DNA of 64,000 nucleotides, from positions 310,001 to 374,000 of the forward strand of contig NZ_AP026442.1 in NCBI RefSeq assembly GCF_027923705.1, given 5' to 3'. This DNA is from Cellulomonas sp. NTE-D12 (GTDB lineage Bacteria > Actinomycetota > Actinomycetes > Actinomycetales > Cellulomonadaceae). The translations under genes and the position numbers were made by a program. The notes below the pieces were generated by a model. It did no database searches, had not been told where the DNA came from, and was given only the letters and a program-made list of their open reading frames with translations. Shown piece after piece: positions 17,453 through 25,720 of the stretch (positions are counted from its first letter, which is position 1; every line of letters starts with the position of its first letter).

Positions 17453-17745
17453 TCGATCACCAGCACGCGCGCGTGCAGCACCGGACGCTGCTGGAGCGCG
17501 GCACGGACGGCCCGGTGCAGCCCGTCCTCGAGGTACAGCACGCCCTTGTACTGCACCACGTGGGCGAACAGGTCGCCGTAGAAGGTGGAGTCCTCGGCCA
17601 GCAGCGCGTCGAGGTCCAGCGTGCGCTTGGTGGTGACCAGCTCGTCCAGGCGCACCTGGCGGGGGGCCACGGCAGCCCACTGCTTGGCCGTCGTCAGCCC
17701 GTGGTCGGGGTACGGACGGCTGTCCCCCACAGCCTTGAAGATCAC
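17449..17745 (-). CDS. Conserved small actinobacterial protein (sometimes labelled VapB-like)
   Basis: A 98-residue protein beginning at GTG. It contains 'GDSRPYPDHGLTTAKQWAAV', 'VRLDELVTTKRTLDLDALL' and 'DSTFYGDLFAHVVQYKGVLYLEDGLHRAVRAAL'. This combination is highly conserved next to LytR_C genes in actinobacteria. Database labels call it a VapB-type antitoxin, but there is no PIN-domain toxin here and the fold is not evidently an AbrB or ribbon-helix-helix domain. I treat the antitoxin name as unproven. Confidence 0.75.
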   Translation of the reverse strand: MIFKAVGDSRPYPDHGLTTAKQWAAVAPRQVRLDELVTTKRTLDLDALLAEDSTFYGDLFAHVVQYKGVLYLEDGLHRAVRAALQQRPVLHARVLVIE

Positions 17746-17823
17746 GGACGCGAGTCTAGGGGGCCACGACCAGGCACGACGGGTCGACGCGTGAGGCACA
17801 CCGTCCCCTCACCTCGACCACCC

Positions 17824-18075
17824 TCAGTCGAGGTACCCCTCGACCTCCGCGGCAGGCCGCTCGTGCGCGCCGTCGGGATCGGCGCCCGCCTCCCGCAGCG
17901 CGCGGCGCTGGCGCAGCAGGTCCCACGCCTGGTCGAGCTCCACCTCGAGCTGCGCGATCCGCTCGGCCGTCTGCACGTGGCCGTCCCCGGCCCGGCCCTG
18001 CTCGACGGCCTCTCGCAGCGCGTGCTCCTGAAGCATCAGCTGGTGGATGCGGTCCAGGATCTGCTGGTCGTCCAC
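17824..18075 (-). CDS. DUF2630 family protein
   Basis: An 83-residue protein starting at GTG with GGGAGGCACC before it. The pattern 'QILDRIHQLMLQEHALREA' followed by 'RIAQLEVELDQAWDLLRQRRALREAGADPD' is that of DUF2630, a short two-helix, coiled-coil-like actinobacterial protein of unknown function. Confidence 0.82.
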   Translation of the reverse strand: MDDQQILDRIHQLMLQEHALREAVEQGRAGDGHVQTAERIAQLEVELDQAWDLLRQRRALREAGADPDGAHERPAAEVEGYLD

Positions 18076-18177
18076 GGTGCCTCCCGGTGGCTGCGACGGC
18101 GTCGTCACCTGGGGCGCAGCATGGCACGGGGCGATCGGCCGTGGCATCCGGACGGTGCCCGACGCCCCCCGGACGCG

Positions 18178-18214
18178 CGAAGGGCGCCCCACCGCTGAGG
18201 TGGAGCGCCCTTCG
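18178..18214 (-). terminator. Hairpin downstream of cspA
   Basis: Sixteen-base arms CGAAGGGCGCCCCACC and GGTGGAGCGCCCTTCG, with one mismatch, enclose a 5-base loop. The hairpin begins 30 bp after the cspA stop in the direction of cspA transcription. It lacks a T tract, as is common at high GC. Confidence 0.7.
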
Positions 18215-18243
18215 TGTGCCGGCGCACGCCGGCGAGGCCGTGA

Positions 18244-18447
18244 TCAGGCAGGCGTGACGTTCGAGGCCTGCGGGCCCTTCGGGCCCTGCTGCACGTCGAA
18301 CGAGACGCGCTGGTTCTCCTCGAGCGAGCGGTAGCCGGACGAGGCGATGGCCGAGTAGTGGACGAAGACGTCCGGGCCGCCGTCCTCGGGGGCGATGAAG
18401 CCGAAGCCCTTCTCGGCGTTGAACCACTTCACGACGCCAGTAGGCAT
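18244..18447 (-). CDS. cspA: Cold shock protein CspA family
   Basis: A 67-residue single OB-fold protein with the RNA-binding motifs KGFGFI and VFVHYSAI intact. The C terminus 'RVSFDVQQGPKGPQASNV' is typical. It binds single-stranded RNA and acts as an RNA chaperone. It starts at ATG after AAGGAG and has a long leader, since the next upstream gene ends at 18616 and is oriented the same way. Confidence 0.93.
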   Translation of the reverse strand: MPTGVVKWFNAEKGFGFIAPEDGGPDVFVHYSAIASSGYRSLEENQRVSFDVQQGPKGPQASNVTPA

Positions 18448-18615
18448 GTGCGTTCTCCTTGCGGTTGGTGTTCGACCCCGACGACCGGGACCGGTGAATC
18501 ACGGTGGTCGTCGTCCGCTCCGGAGAACCGGGGGGAAGATCTCTGCACTGCGACTACGTCGGCCACCCTAACCGGAGGGTGTCCGACGCGGCAACGGTGT
18601 TCCGCTGCCGGCTGA

Positions 18616-19302
18616 TCAGACGGCGACCCGCTCGGCGCGGTCGCGCAGGCCGCGCAGCATCTTCTGGGTCATGACGAAGCTGACCACGCTGACCGGCTCG
18701 ACCAGCAGGGCGGCACCTCGGCGCGTGTAGCCGTACCGCTCGCGAACCACCAGCCGGGTGCCGCCGCCGCGGCCGCGGCGCAGCACGAACGCCCAGGTGA
18801 AGTCGTACGGCGGGGCGCCGGCGGACGACGTCGTGGACCCGGTGACGCCGACGGCTCCGCGGACCACCAGCGCCCGTCCGGGCTCCACGGCGACCACCTC
18901 GAGGGCCACCTCGGGGTGGAGCCGGAACGGGTCGCCCACCCGCACGTCCTGCCACCGGGCCTCCACCCGGTCGGCGGAACGCACGTCGCAGCCGACCAGG
19001 TTCTCCAAGCAGTCGTAGGAGTAGAAGCCGCCGCGACCCTGACCGAGCTGGGCCACCCACGGCCACACCTGGTCCGGCGCGGCCGCGATGCCGACGACGC
19101 GGGTGGCCACCAGGTCGGGGGAGGCGATCAGGTCGTCACCCGGCAGGTGGGCGTCGAGCTCCGCCTCGGTGGCGCCGAACTGCAGCATCCAGGTGCGGAT
19201 CACGGGGAGCGCGGCACCGACCGCCATGGCCGCCGCGATGGCGAGCACACGGGCCGGCGGCCGCGGTGGCGGCGGGGGCAGCAGGGGCGTCCGCGTCGTC
19301 AT
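18616..19302 (-). CDS. Membrane-anchored SRPBCC/polyketide-cyclase-like protein
   Basis: A 228-residue protein. A Pro-rich N terminus and one hydrophobic segment ('VLAIAAAMAVGAALPVI') precede a START-like domain beginning 'IAAAPDQVWPWVAQLGQGRGGFYSYDCLENLVGC'. Later come 'VGDPFRLHPEVALEVVAVEPGRALVV' and 'WAFVLRRGRGGGTRLVVRERYGY'. The 'PWVAQLGQGRGGFYSYD' stretch is characteristic of this actinobacterial SRPBCC subgroup. Ligand and role are unknown. No clear ribosome binding site precedes the ATG. Confidence 0.78.
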   Translation of the reverse strand: MTTRTPLLPPPPPRPPARVLAIAAAMAVGAALPVIRTWMLQFGATEAELDAHLPGDDLIASPDLVATRVVGIAAAPDQVWPWVAQLGQGRGGFYSYDCLENLVGCDVRSADRVEARWQDVRVGDPFRLHPEVALEVVAVEPGRALVVRGAVGVTGSTTSSAGAPPYDFTWAFVLRRGRGGGTRLVVRERYGYTRRGAALLVEPVSVVSFVMTQKMLRGLRDRAERVAV

Positions 19303-19357
19303 GCGTCGAGCAGACCACCGGCCTCGCGCCCTGCGCCAGAGGCGAACGTCCCGCGGA

Positions 19358-19783
19358 TCAGACGGTTGCCGGCAGGCCCGTCGTCTGGTCGGCGTGCTCC
19401 AGCGCGGACCGCAGGACGCCCGCCCAGCGGCCCGACTCGTCGACCACGAAGCAGAACTCGTTGCCCTCCGGGTCCTGCAGCACCACGTAGCCGTCACCGT
19501 TCTCCCGCAGCTCCTGGTGACCGGTGCGGTGCGCACCGAGCGCCTCGGCACGGGCCACCGCGGCAGCGGCGTCCGGCACGCGGACGTCCAGGTGCACCCG
19601 GTTCTTCGGGGCGGACCTCGGCTCGGGCACCTGCTGGAACGCCACGACCAGCGGCGTCGCGTCGACCACCGCCCAGCCCGGGTCGACCAGCGCCCACCGC
19701 GCCTCGAGCACCTGCGCCCAGAACCGCGCCAGCGCGGCCGGCTCCGCGCAGTCGACGACGACCTCCTGCACCACTGCTGCCAT
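19358..19783 (-). CDS. VOC (glyoxalase-like) family protein
   Basis: A 141-residue protein with the glyoxalase fold: 'EVVVDCAEPAALARFWAQVLEARW' in the first half and 'NRVHLDVRVPDAAAAVARAEALGA' followed by 'YVVLQDPEGNEFCFV' in the second. The 'DPEGNEFC' motif carries the usual metal-ligand Glu. This subgroup is common in actinobacteria, often annotated as a bleomycin-resistance-like or dehydratase-like protein, with no proven substrate. Confidence 0.85.
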   Translation of the reverse strand: MAAVVQEVVVDCAEPAALARFWAQVLEARWALVDPGWAVVDATPLVVAFQQVPEPRSAPKNRVHLDVRVPDAAAAVARAEALGAHRTGHQELRENGDGYVVLQDPEGNEFCFVVDESGRWAGVLRSALEHADQTTGLPATV

Positions 19784-19909
19784 GGCCCGGACCGTAGCGG
19801 CCCCCGCCGACAGGCCGCCCTGACCCCGGGATTCGGTCTCCCGCAACCCCGTGGAGCGGGCCATGCTGGACGCAGGGGCTCCCTGCGAGGAGGTCCGAGG
19901 AGGTCGACG

Positions 19910-20797
19910 ATGACCGCGGGCGGCTGGGCGATCGAGACGGCGGGCCTGACCAAGCGGTTCGGCTCGGTGCTGGCGCTGGACCGGCTGGACCTGACGGTGA
20001 CGCCGGGGGAGACGTTCGGCTTCCTGGGGCCCAACGGTGCCGGGAAGTCCACCACCATCCGCCTGCTGCTCAACCTGATCCGGCCGGACGCCGGCACGGC
20101 GCGGGTGCACGGCATCCCCGTGACGGACGTGCGGCGGGCGCACCGGCACATCGGGTACATGCCCGGCGACGTGGCGCTGTGGCCGCAGCTGACCGGCACC
20201 GAGACCCTCGAGCTGTTCGCCAACCTCGCCGGCGGGGTCGACCCGGCGTACCGCGCGGAGCTGCTCGAGCGCCTGCAGCTGGACCCGTCCCGCCGCGTGG
20301 CCACCTACTCGCGCGGCACCCGGCAGAAGCTGGCGCTGGTGGTCGCGCTGATGACCAGGGCTGACGTGCTGCTGCTGGACGAGCCGACGGCCGGTCTGGA
20401 CCCGCTGATGGAGGAGGTGTTCCAGGCGCTGGTCCGCGAGGCGGCCGCGCGCGGCCAGACCGTCTTCCTCAGCTCGCACATCCTCGACGAGGTGCAGGAC
20501 CTGTGCGACCGCGTCGCGATGCTGCGCGCCGGCCGGCTGGTGGAGGTGGCGACCCTCGACGAGCTGCGCCGGATGGGCGCGACCGTGGTGGAGCTGGTGG
20601 TCGACGGGCCCGTGCCGGCGCTGGCCGGTGTGCCCGGCGTCGCGGGCGTGGAGCCGATGCCCGGCGTGCTGGGTGGGCTGCGCGTGACCCTCGACGGGCC
20701 GCCGGCCGCCCTGCTGCGCGTGCTGGCCGACGTGCAGGTGGTGCGGCTGCGCACGCCGGAGCGCTCGCTGGAGGAGGCGTTCCTTGCGTACTACTGA
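19910..20797 (+). CDS. ABC transporter ATP-binding protein (drug/polyketide export type)
   Basis: A 295-residue ATPase. Walker A GPNGAGKST lies at about residues 40-48. The signature is degenerate ('YSRGTRQKLALVVAL'), and Walker B is 'DVLLLDEPTAGLDPL'. The short C-terminal domain ends in 'PERSLEEAFLAYY', as in ABC-2 exporter ATPases. Start ATG follows GAGGAGG. The last 14 bases overlap the permease gene. Together they form a two-gene exporter of unknown substrate. Confidence 0.9.
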   Translation: MTAGGWAIETAGLTKRFGSVLALDRLDLTVTPGETFGFLGPNGAGKSTTIRLLLNLIRPDAGTARVHGIPVTDVRRAHRHIGYMPGDVALWPQLTGTETLELFANLAGGVDPAYRAELLERLQLDPSRRVATYSRGTRQKLALVVALMTRADVLLLDEPTAGLDPLMEEVFQALVREAAARGQTVFLSSHILDEVQDLCDRVAMLRAGRLVEVATLDELRRMGATVVELVVDGPVPALAGVPGVAGVEPMPGVLGGLRVTLDGPPAALLRVLADVQVVRLRTPERSLEEAFLAYY

Positions 20798-22547
20798 CGA
20801 GCGTCCGACCGCAGGGGGCGGTGCGGTGGCGCAGCGCTCGACGACCGCTGCGCTGACGGCGTCGGCCGGTGCGGGGACGCGGCAGACGGCGCCGACGGTT
20901 CGTCGCCACCACGTGCACCGGGCCGGTCCCGCGACCGGCGCTGCGGTCGTGCGGCGACCCGGTGGTGCGGGCACGGCCGCGACCCTGACCGTGCGGCTGC
21001 TGCGGCGTGGGACGGCGGCGATCGCGCTGGCCGCGGCGGCCTACGTGGCGATCGAGGGGATCACGTTCCGGGTGGCGTACCCCGAGGCGTCGGATCGCGC
21101 GACGCTGCTCGAGTGGTCGCGGAACCAGTCCATCCGGCTGATCTCCGGGCCCGGTGCCGGCGTGGACACTGTCGGCGGGTTCACGGTGTGGGACGCCGGC
21201 TGGATGATCGAGCTGGTGGTCGCGGCGTGGGCGATCACGACGACCGCGCGCGTGCTGCGCGCCGACGAGCGGACCGGCCGGCACGACCCGGTGCTGGCGC
21301 AGCCCCTGCGGCCGGTGCAGCTGCTCGGCGCCCAGCTCGGGGTGCTGCTCGGCGCCTGCGTGCTGATCGGGCTCGCTGCGACGGCCGCCTTCGTGGCGGT
21401 CGGTGGTCAGCTGACCGGGTCGGTGCTGATGGGCGGCCTGCTGGCGGGGTTCGCCGGCACCGCGGTGCTGCTGACCGCGGTGACCAGCCAGCTGTTCGGC
21501 TCCCGCGGCGGGGCCGCGGGCGTGGCGGCCGCGGTGATCGGCATCGCGCTGCCGCTGCGGGTCGCCTCGAACAGTGCGCCGTCGCGGGCCTGGCTCGGCT
21601 GGCTCACACCGTTCGGCTGGACCGACCACCTCGCACCGTTCGGTGCGAACCGGGTGGCGGTGCTGGCGGTGCCGCTCGGGGTCGTCGTCGTGCTCGGCGC
21701 CCTGGCCGTGCGGCTGCGGCTGCGCCGCGACACCGGCGCCGGGCTGCTGGTGCGGCGCCGGGCCGACCGGTCGCGGCACTGGGGACTGAGCAGCCCGGTG
21801 GCGCTCGCGACGCGGACGGGGCTGGGGTCGCTGCTCGCGTGGGCCGGTGCCCTGGTGGTGTGGCTCGGGATGTTCGGCTCGCTGGTGCCGACGGTGACGG
21901 GGTTCCTCGACCAGGACCCGTCGTACCAGCAGCTGCTGTCCGCGATGGGCATGGCGCCCGGCGACTACGTGCGGGGGTTCGTCGGCATGGTGGGCACCAT
22001 CGCCGGTGTCGCGGTCGCGGTGCAGGTCGCGTTCCGGGTCGGTGCCGCCCGGGCGGAGGAGGCCGCCGGACGGCTCGACCTGCTGCTGGCCGGTCCGCTG
22101 CCGCGGTGGCGGTGGCTGGCGGGCCACGTGGTGGTCCTGGTGGTCGGTGCGGTGGGGCTGGTCGCCGTGGCGGGTGCCGCGTTCTGGGTGGGCGCCACGT
22201 CCGCCGGTGCCGACGTCACGGTGCCGGACGCGGTGGTGTCGGCGCTGAACCCGCTGCCGGTGGTGCTGCTGTTCGCCGGGATCGACGTGCTGCTGCTCGG
22301 CCTGGCACCTCGCCTGGTGGTACCCGTCGGCACCGGCGTCGCGGTCGCGGCGTACCTGCTGCAGACCCTCGGCCCGCTGCTGAAGTGGCCCGACTGGGTG
22401 CTGAACCTCTCGCCGTTCCACCACCTCGCCACGGTGCCGATCGCCGACGTGGCGTGGCCCGCGGCCTGGGTGATGACGGGGATCGCCGTGGCACTGGCGG
22501 CGGCCGGCGCGGCGGCGCTGTGGCGGCGCGACCTGGTGGGCGCCTGA
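20784..22547 (+). CDS. ABC-2 type exporter permease (two-half, polyketide-antibiotic export family)
   Basis: A 587-residue protein with about twelve membrane helices in two similar halves. Each half contains a 'R.EEA/DERTGRHDPVLAQPL' or 'RAEEAAGRLDLLLAGPL' loop, typical of exporters in the 'exporter of polyketide antibiotics' family. The TTG start has AGGAGG seven bases before it, inside the end of the ATPase gene, so translation is coupled. The first 75 residues are hydrophilic and probably cytoplasmic. Confidence 0.88.
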   Translation: MRTTDERPTAGGGAVAQRSTTAALTASAGAGTRQTAPTVRRHHVHRAGPATGAAVVRRPGGAGTAATLTVRLLRRGTAAIALAAAAYVAIEGITFRVAYPEASDRATLLEWSRNQSIRLISGPGAGVDTVGGFTVWDAGWMIELVVAAWAITTTARVLRADERTGRHDPVLAQPLRPVQLLGAQLGVLLGACVLIGLAATAAFVAVGGQLTGSVLMGGLLAGFAGTAVLLTAVTSQLFGSRGGAAGVAAAVIGIALPLRVASNSAPSRAWLGWLTPFGWTDHLAPFGANRVAVLAVPLGVVVVLGALAVRLRLRRDTGAGLLVRRRADRSRHWGLSSPVALATRTGLGSLLAWAGALVVWLGMFGSLVPTVTGFLDQDPSYQQLLSAMGMAPGDYVRGFVGMVGTIAGVAVAVQVAFRVGAARAEEAAGRLDLLLAGPLPRWRWLAGHVVVLVVGAVGLVAVAGAAFWVGATSAGADVTVPDAVVSALNPLPVVLLFAGIDVLLLGLAPRLVVPVGTGVAVAAYLLQTLGPLLKWPDWVLNLSPFHHLATVPIADVAWPAAWVMTGIAVALAAAGAAALWRRDLVGA

Positions 22548-22646
22548 GGATCTCGCCTGGTCAGCGTCCTGCAAGGCCCTCCCACCGGACCGCGGCGAGG
22601 TGGAGACTGACAGCGAGGACATCGTCGTCCGAAGGATGTGAGCACC

Positions 22647-24152
22647 ATGTCCGCCCAGTCGCCGTCCGCCTCCACGCCCCGCGACCCCACGCCGGCTGCG
22701 TCGTCACCCGCCTCGTCGTCGGCCGGCTGGTCGACCCCGCGCCGGCCGCAGCGTCGGCCCACCCTCACCTTCCTCGGCGCGGCCGGGACCGTGACCGGCA
22801 GCAAGTTCCTGGTGGAGACGCCAGACGCGCGCGTCCTCGTCGACTGCGGGCTGTTCCAGGGGCCGCAGGAGTGGCGGCGACGCAACTGGGACCGGCTGCC
22901 GGTGGAGCCGTCCAGCATCGACGCCGTCGTGCTGACCCACGCGCACCTCGACCACTGCGGGTACCTGCCGCTGCTGACGCGGCACGGCTTCAGCGGCCCG
23001 GTGGTGTGCAGCCGCGACACCGCACGGCTGGCGAGCATCGTGCTGCGGGACGCCGCGCACCTCGAGGAGGAGCAGGCCGAGTACGCCCGCGACGCCGGGT
23101 TCAGCAAGCACTCGCCGGCCCTGCCGCTGTTCGACAGCTCGGACGCCGAGCAGGCGATCTCCCTGTTCCGGCCGCACGACGGCCCCGAGCCGGCGGCCCT
23201 GCCCGGCGGCATGCAGGTGTCCCTGCACCCGTCGGCGCACATCCTCGGCTCGAGGTTCGCGGTGCTCGACGTCGACGGCGTCCGCGTGCTGTTCACGGGG
23301 GACATGGGACGGCCGGTGCACCCGCTGCTGCAGCCGCCCGCTCCCGCGGTGGACGCCGACGTGGTGGTCACCGAGTCGACGTACGGCAGCCGCCTGCACG
23401 AGCGCGGCGGCCGGGAGGCGCTCGCGGCCGCCGTGACGCGGACGGTCGGTCGCGGTGGCGTGTGCCTGCTGCCGGCGTTCGCCATCGACCGCACGGCGGT
23501 GCTGCTGGTGACGCTGGCGGAGCTGCGGGAGCAGGGGGCGATCCCGGACGTGCCGATCTACGTCGACAGCCCGATGGCCCTGCGTGCCCTCGAGGTGTAT
23601 CGGCAGGCCTTCACGGCGCACGAGCCGGCCCTGCGGCCGGAGGTGCTGGCCGCCCATGCGGTGCTCGCGGCCCCGGGCGTCCACCTGGCCAGCACCCGTG
23701 AGCAGTCCGAGCGGCTGAACCACCCCGACCACCCGTGCGTGATCATCTCGGCCTCCGGCATGGCCACCGGCGGGCGGGTGCTGCACCACCTCGCCTCCCA
23801 GCTGCCGGTGCGCGACAACGCCGTGATCCTCACCGGCTACCAGGTGGCCGGCACGCGCGGCGCTGCGCTCGCGGAGGGCGCCCGGCAGGTGAAGATCCAC
23901 GGCGAGTACGTGCCGGTCCGTGCGGAGGTGGTGGTGATCGACGGCTTCTCGGCGCACGCCGACGCCGACGAGCTGATCGCCTGGTTCTCGACCGTCGCCC
24001 CGCCGCGCACCGCCTACGTGGTGCACGGCGAGCCGGACTCCGCCGAGACGTTCGCCGAGCGGCTCGACGACGAGCTCGGCTGGAACGCCGTCGTACCGCG
24101 CTACCTCGAGCGCGTGGTGCTGCGCGCCCGGGTGGACCCGGCGCCGCGATGA
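22647..24152 (+). CDS. MBL-fold beta-CASP RNA metallo-hydrolase
   Basis: A 501-residue protein. The metallo-beta-lactamase motif THAHLDHCGY places H98, H100, D102 and H103 as zinc ligands. Further ligand motifs are 'HPSAHILGSR' and the beta-CASP region 'SASGMATGGRVLHHL' with 'VIDGFSAHADADELIAWF' at the end, as in CPSF73/TTHA0252-like RNases. It probably cleaves RNA endonucleolytically. The N-terminal 40 residues are Ser/Pro-rich and low complexity. ATG at 22647 is preferred to the GTG nine bases earlier because of its spacing from AAGGA. It overlaps the next gene by four bases. Confidence 0.9.
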   Translation: MSAQSPSASTPRDPTPAASSPASSSAGWSTPRRPQRRPTLTFLGAAGTVTGSKFLVETPDARVLVDCGLFQGPQEWRRRNWDRLPVEPSSIDAVVLTHAHLDHCGYLPLLTRHGFSGPVVCSRDTARLASIVLRDAAHLEEEQAEYARDAGFSKHSPALPLFDSSDAEQAISLFRPHDGPEPAALPGGMQVSLHPSAHILGSRFAVLDVDGVRVLFTGDMGRPVHPLLQPPAPAVDADVVVTESTYGSRLHERGGREALAAAVTRTVGRGGVCLLPAFAIDRTAVLLVTLAELREQGAIPDVPIYVDSPMALRALEVYRQAFTAHEPALRPEVLAAHAVLAAPGVHLASTREQSERLNHPDHPCVIISASGMATGGRVLHHLASQLPVRDNAVILTGYQVAGTRGAALAEGARQVKIHGEYVPVRAEVVVIDGFSAHADADELIAWFSTVAPPRTAYVVHGEPDSAETFAERLDDELGWNAVVPRYLERVVLRARVDPAPR

Positions 24153-24670
24153 AGTCCGCCGCGCACGTCGGGGCTCCGAGGGGCGGCGGCCGAACCACCG
24201 TGTGGCGGTCGCGCGCGCTCGTCGTAGCGATGCTGCTGGGCACCGCCGGCCTGGTCGGTCTGTGGGCGCCGGACCGCGCGGCGGCGAGCTGTGCAGCGCC
24301 GCAGGTCTGGGTCGGCGTCGGGACGGTGCCACCGACGCCGGTGGCGCAGTCCGACCAGGCGCTGGTCGTCCGACGCGGCGACCGGCTGGTGGTGCGCGGC
24401 GAGCTGTTCCACACGGGGTGCGAGGACACCAGCAGCACGGGGCCGGGCTGCAGCGGACCGCCGCCGTCTGACCGGGAGCGGCCGATCGCGGACGTCCTGC
24501 TGTCCCTGCAGCAGGGTGCGAGCGCCTGGCCGCTGGGCTCGGCGGCAGCCGGACCCCGTTCGGAGCACTACCCGGTCGCGTTCGACGTGGTGGTGCCCGA
24601 CTCCGTCTCGCCGGGCGCAGCGACCCTCCGGGTGGGATCGGTCGACGTCCCGCTGGCGGTGCAGGTGTAG
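24149..24670 (+). CDS. Secreted or membrane-anchored hypothetical protein
   Basis: A 173-residue protein. A basic start and the hydrophobic run 'ALVVAMLLGTAGLVGLW' followed by 'RAAAS' look like a signal peptide cleaved after AAA. The mature part has four Cys and beta-rich stretches 'QALVVRRGDRLVVRGELFHTGCED' and 'ATLRVGSVDVPLAVQV', suggesting an Ig-like or immunoglobulin-type sandwich. No family is recognised. The ATGA overlap ties it to the beta-CASP gene, although a secreted partner for an RNase is unexpected. Confidence 0.7.
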   Translation: MKSAAHVGAPRGGGRTTVWRSRALVVAMLLGTAGLVGLWAPDRAAASCAAPQVWVGVGTVPPTPVAQSDQALVVRRGDRLVVRGELFHTGCEDTSSTGPGCSGPPPSDRERPIADVLLSLQQGASAWPLGSAAAGPRSEHYPVAFDVVVPDSVSPGAATLRVGSVDVPLAVQV

Positions 24671-24703
24671 GCGGTGCACCGAGGGCGGGGAAGGTTCTCG
24701 CGC

Positions 24704-24736
24704 CGTACGCCCGGTGTACGTACACGGGGCGTACAG
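24704..24736. repeat. Triple-box palindrome, copy A
   Basis: Boxes CGTACGCC, GTACGTAC and GGCGTACA are spaced by four bases each, so the whole is symmetric about the centre of GTACGTAC. The flanks extend the symmetry (CTCGCGC to the left, GCGTGAG to the right). It lies between the convergent ends of the secreted-protein gene and the carbamate kinase gene, so it is not obviously a promoter element here. Confidence 0.75.
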
Positions 24737-24773
24737 CGTGAGAGAGCGGTCCGCTGTCCCGCGGACGCAGCCG

Positions 24774-25712
24774 TCAGGAGTGGATGACCGTGCCCGTCGC
24801 GCCGCTCATCGCCAGCGGCGCCTTCTCGAGGGCGCAGATCACCGCGCGTCGGCCGGGGCCGCTGGCGACGAAGCCCATCGCCGCCTGCACCTTCGGCAGC
24901 ATCGACCCGGCGCCGAACTGACCCTCGTCCACGTACCGCTGCGCGGTCGCCAGGTCGAGGTCGTCCAGGTCCTGCTGGTCCGGGGTCCCGAACCCGATCG
25001 CCACCTTCTCCACCGCCGTGAGGATGAACAGGTAGTCGGCGCCGACCACCTCGGCCAGCTTCGCCGAGGCGAAGTCCTTGTCGATCACCGCCCGCACGCC
25101 GTGGTGGTCCCCGTCGGTGTCCCGGACCACGGGGATCCCGCCGCCGCCGCACGCCACCACGATGAACTCGTGGTCCAGCAGGTTGAGGATCGAGTCCCGC
25201 TCGACGATGTCCACCGGCCGGGGCGACGCCACGAGGGTGCGCCAGCCCCGTCCGGCGTCCTCGGCCATCACCAGACCAGGCGTGGCGGCCATCATCCGGC
25301 GCGCGGTGAGCTCGTCGTAGAAGCCGCCGATCGGCTTGGTCGGCCCGGCGAACGCGGGGTCGTCCGGGTCGACCTCCACCCGGGTGACCACCGAGGCGAC
25401 GTGCCACGGCATGCCGACTCGCCGCAGCTCGCGGGCGATGCCCTGCTGCAGGTGGTAGCCGATGTACCCCTGGCTCATGGCCGTGCACTCGGGCAGGTCC
25501 AGCGCGGCGACCCGGTCGTTGTGCCGGGAGGCGATCCCGAACGCCAGCTCGATGGCGCCGACCTGGGGCCCGTTGCCGTGGGACACGATGATCTCGTGCC
25601 CCTGGGCGATCAGGCCGACCAGCGCAGGGGCTGCGGCGTCGATCCGCTCCTGCTGCTCGGCGGTGCAGGTACCCAGGGCGTTGCCGCCGAGGGCGATGAC
25701 GATGCGTGACAT
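24774..25712 (-). CDS. arcC: Carbamate kinase
   Basis: A 312-residue amino-acid-kinase-fold enzyme that makes ATP from carbamoyl phosphate and ADP. Motifs are complete: 'RIVIALGGNALG' at the start, 'SHGNGPQVG', 'GGFYDE' preceded by 'PTKPIG', 'VACGGGGIPV', 'AVIDKDFASAKLA' and 'EGQFGAGSMLPKVQAA'. It is the last gene of the leftward agmatine operon, 8 bp after the carbamoyltransferase stop. It supplies the energy-yielding last step. Confidence 0.92.
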   Translation of the reverse strand: MSRIVIALGGNALGTCTAEQQERIDAAAPALVGLIAQGHEIIVSHGNGPQVGAIELAFGIASRHNDRVAALDLPECTAMSQGYIGYHLQQGIARELRRVGMPWHVASVVTRVEVDPDDPAFAGPTKPIGGFYDELTARRMMAATPGLVMAEDAGRGWRTLVASPRPVDIVERDSILNLLDHEFIVVACGGGGIPVVRDTDGDHHGVRAVIDKDFASAKLAEVVGADYLFILTAVEKVAIGFGTPDQQDLDDLDLATAQRYVDEGQFGAGSMLPKVQAAMGFVASGPGRRAVICALEKAPLAMSGATGTVIHS

Positions 25713-25720
25713 CCCGGCGC

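Noticed and set aside
17449..17745. Toxin-antitoxin pair with the LytR_C gene
   Set aside because: The coupled LytR_C protein is a membrane cell-wall-type protein and not a toxin; only a database-style label suggests VapB.
20469..22622. Long antisense frame over the ABC exporter permease
   Set aside because: Shadow of a conserved membrane protein gene; no ribosome binding site or family pattern.
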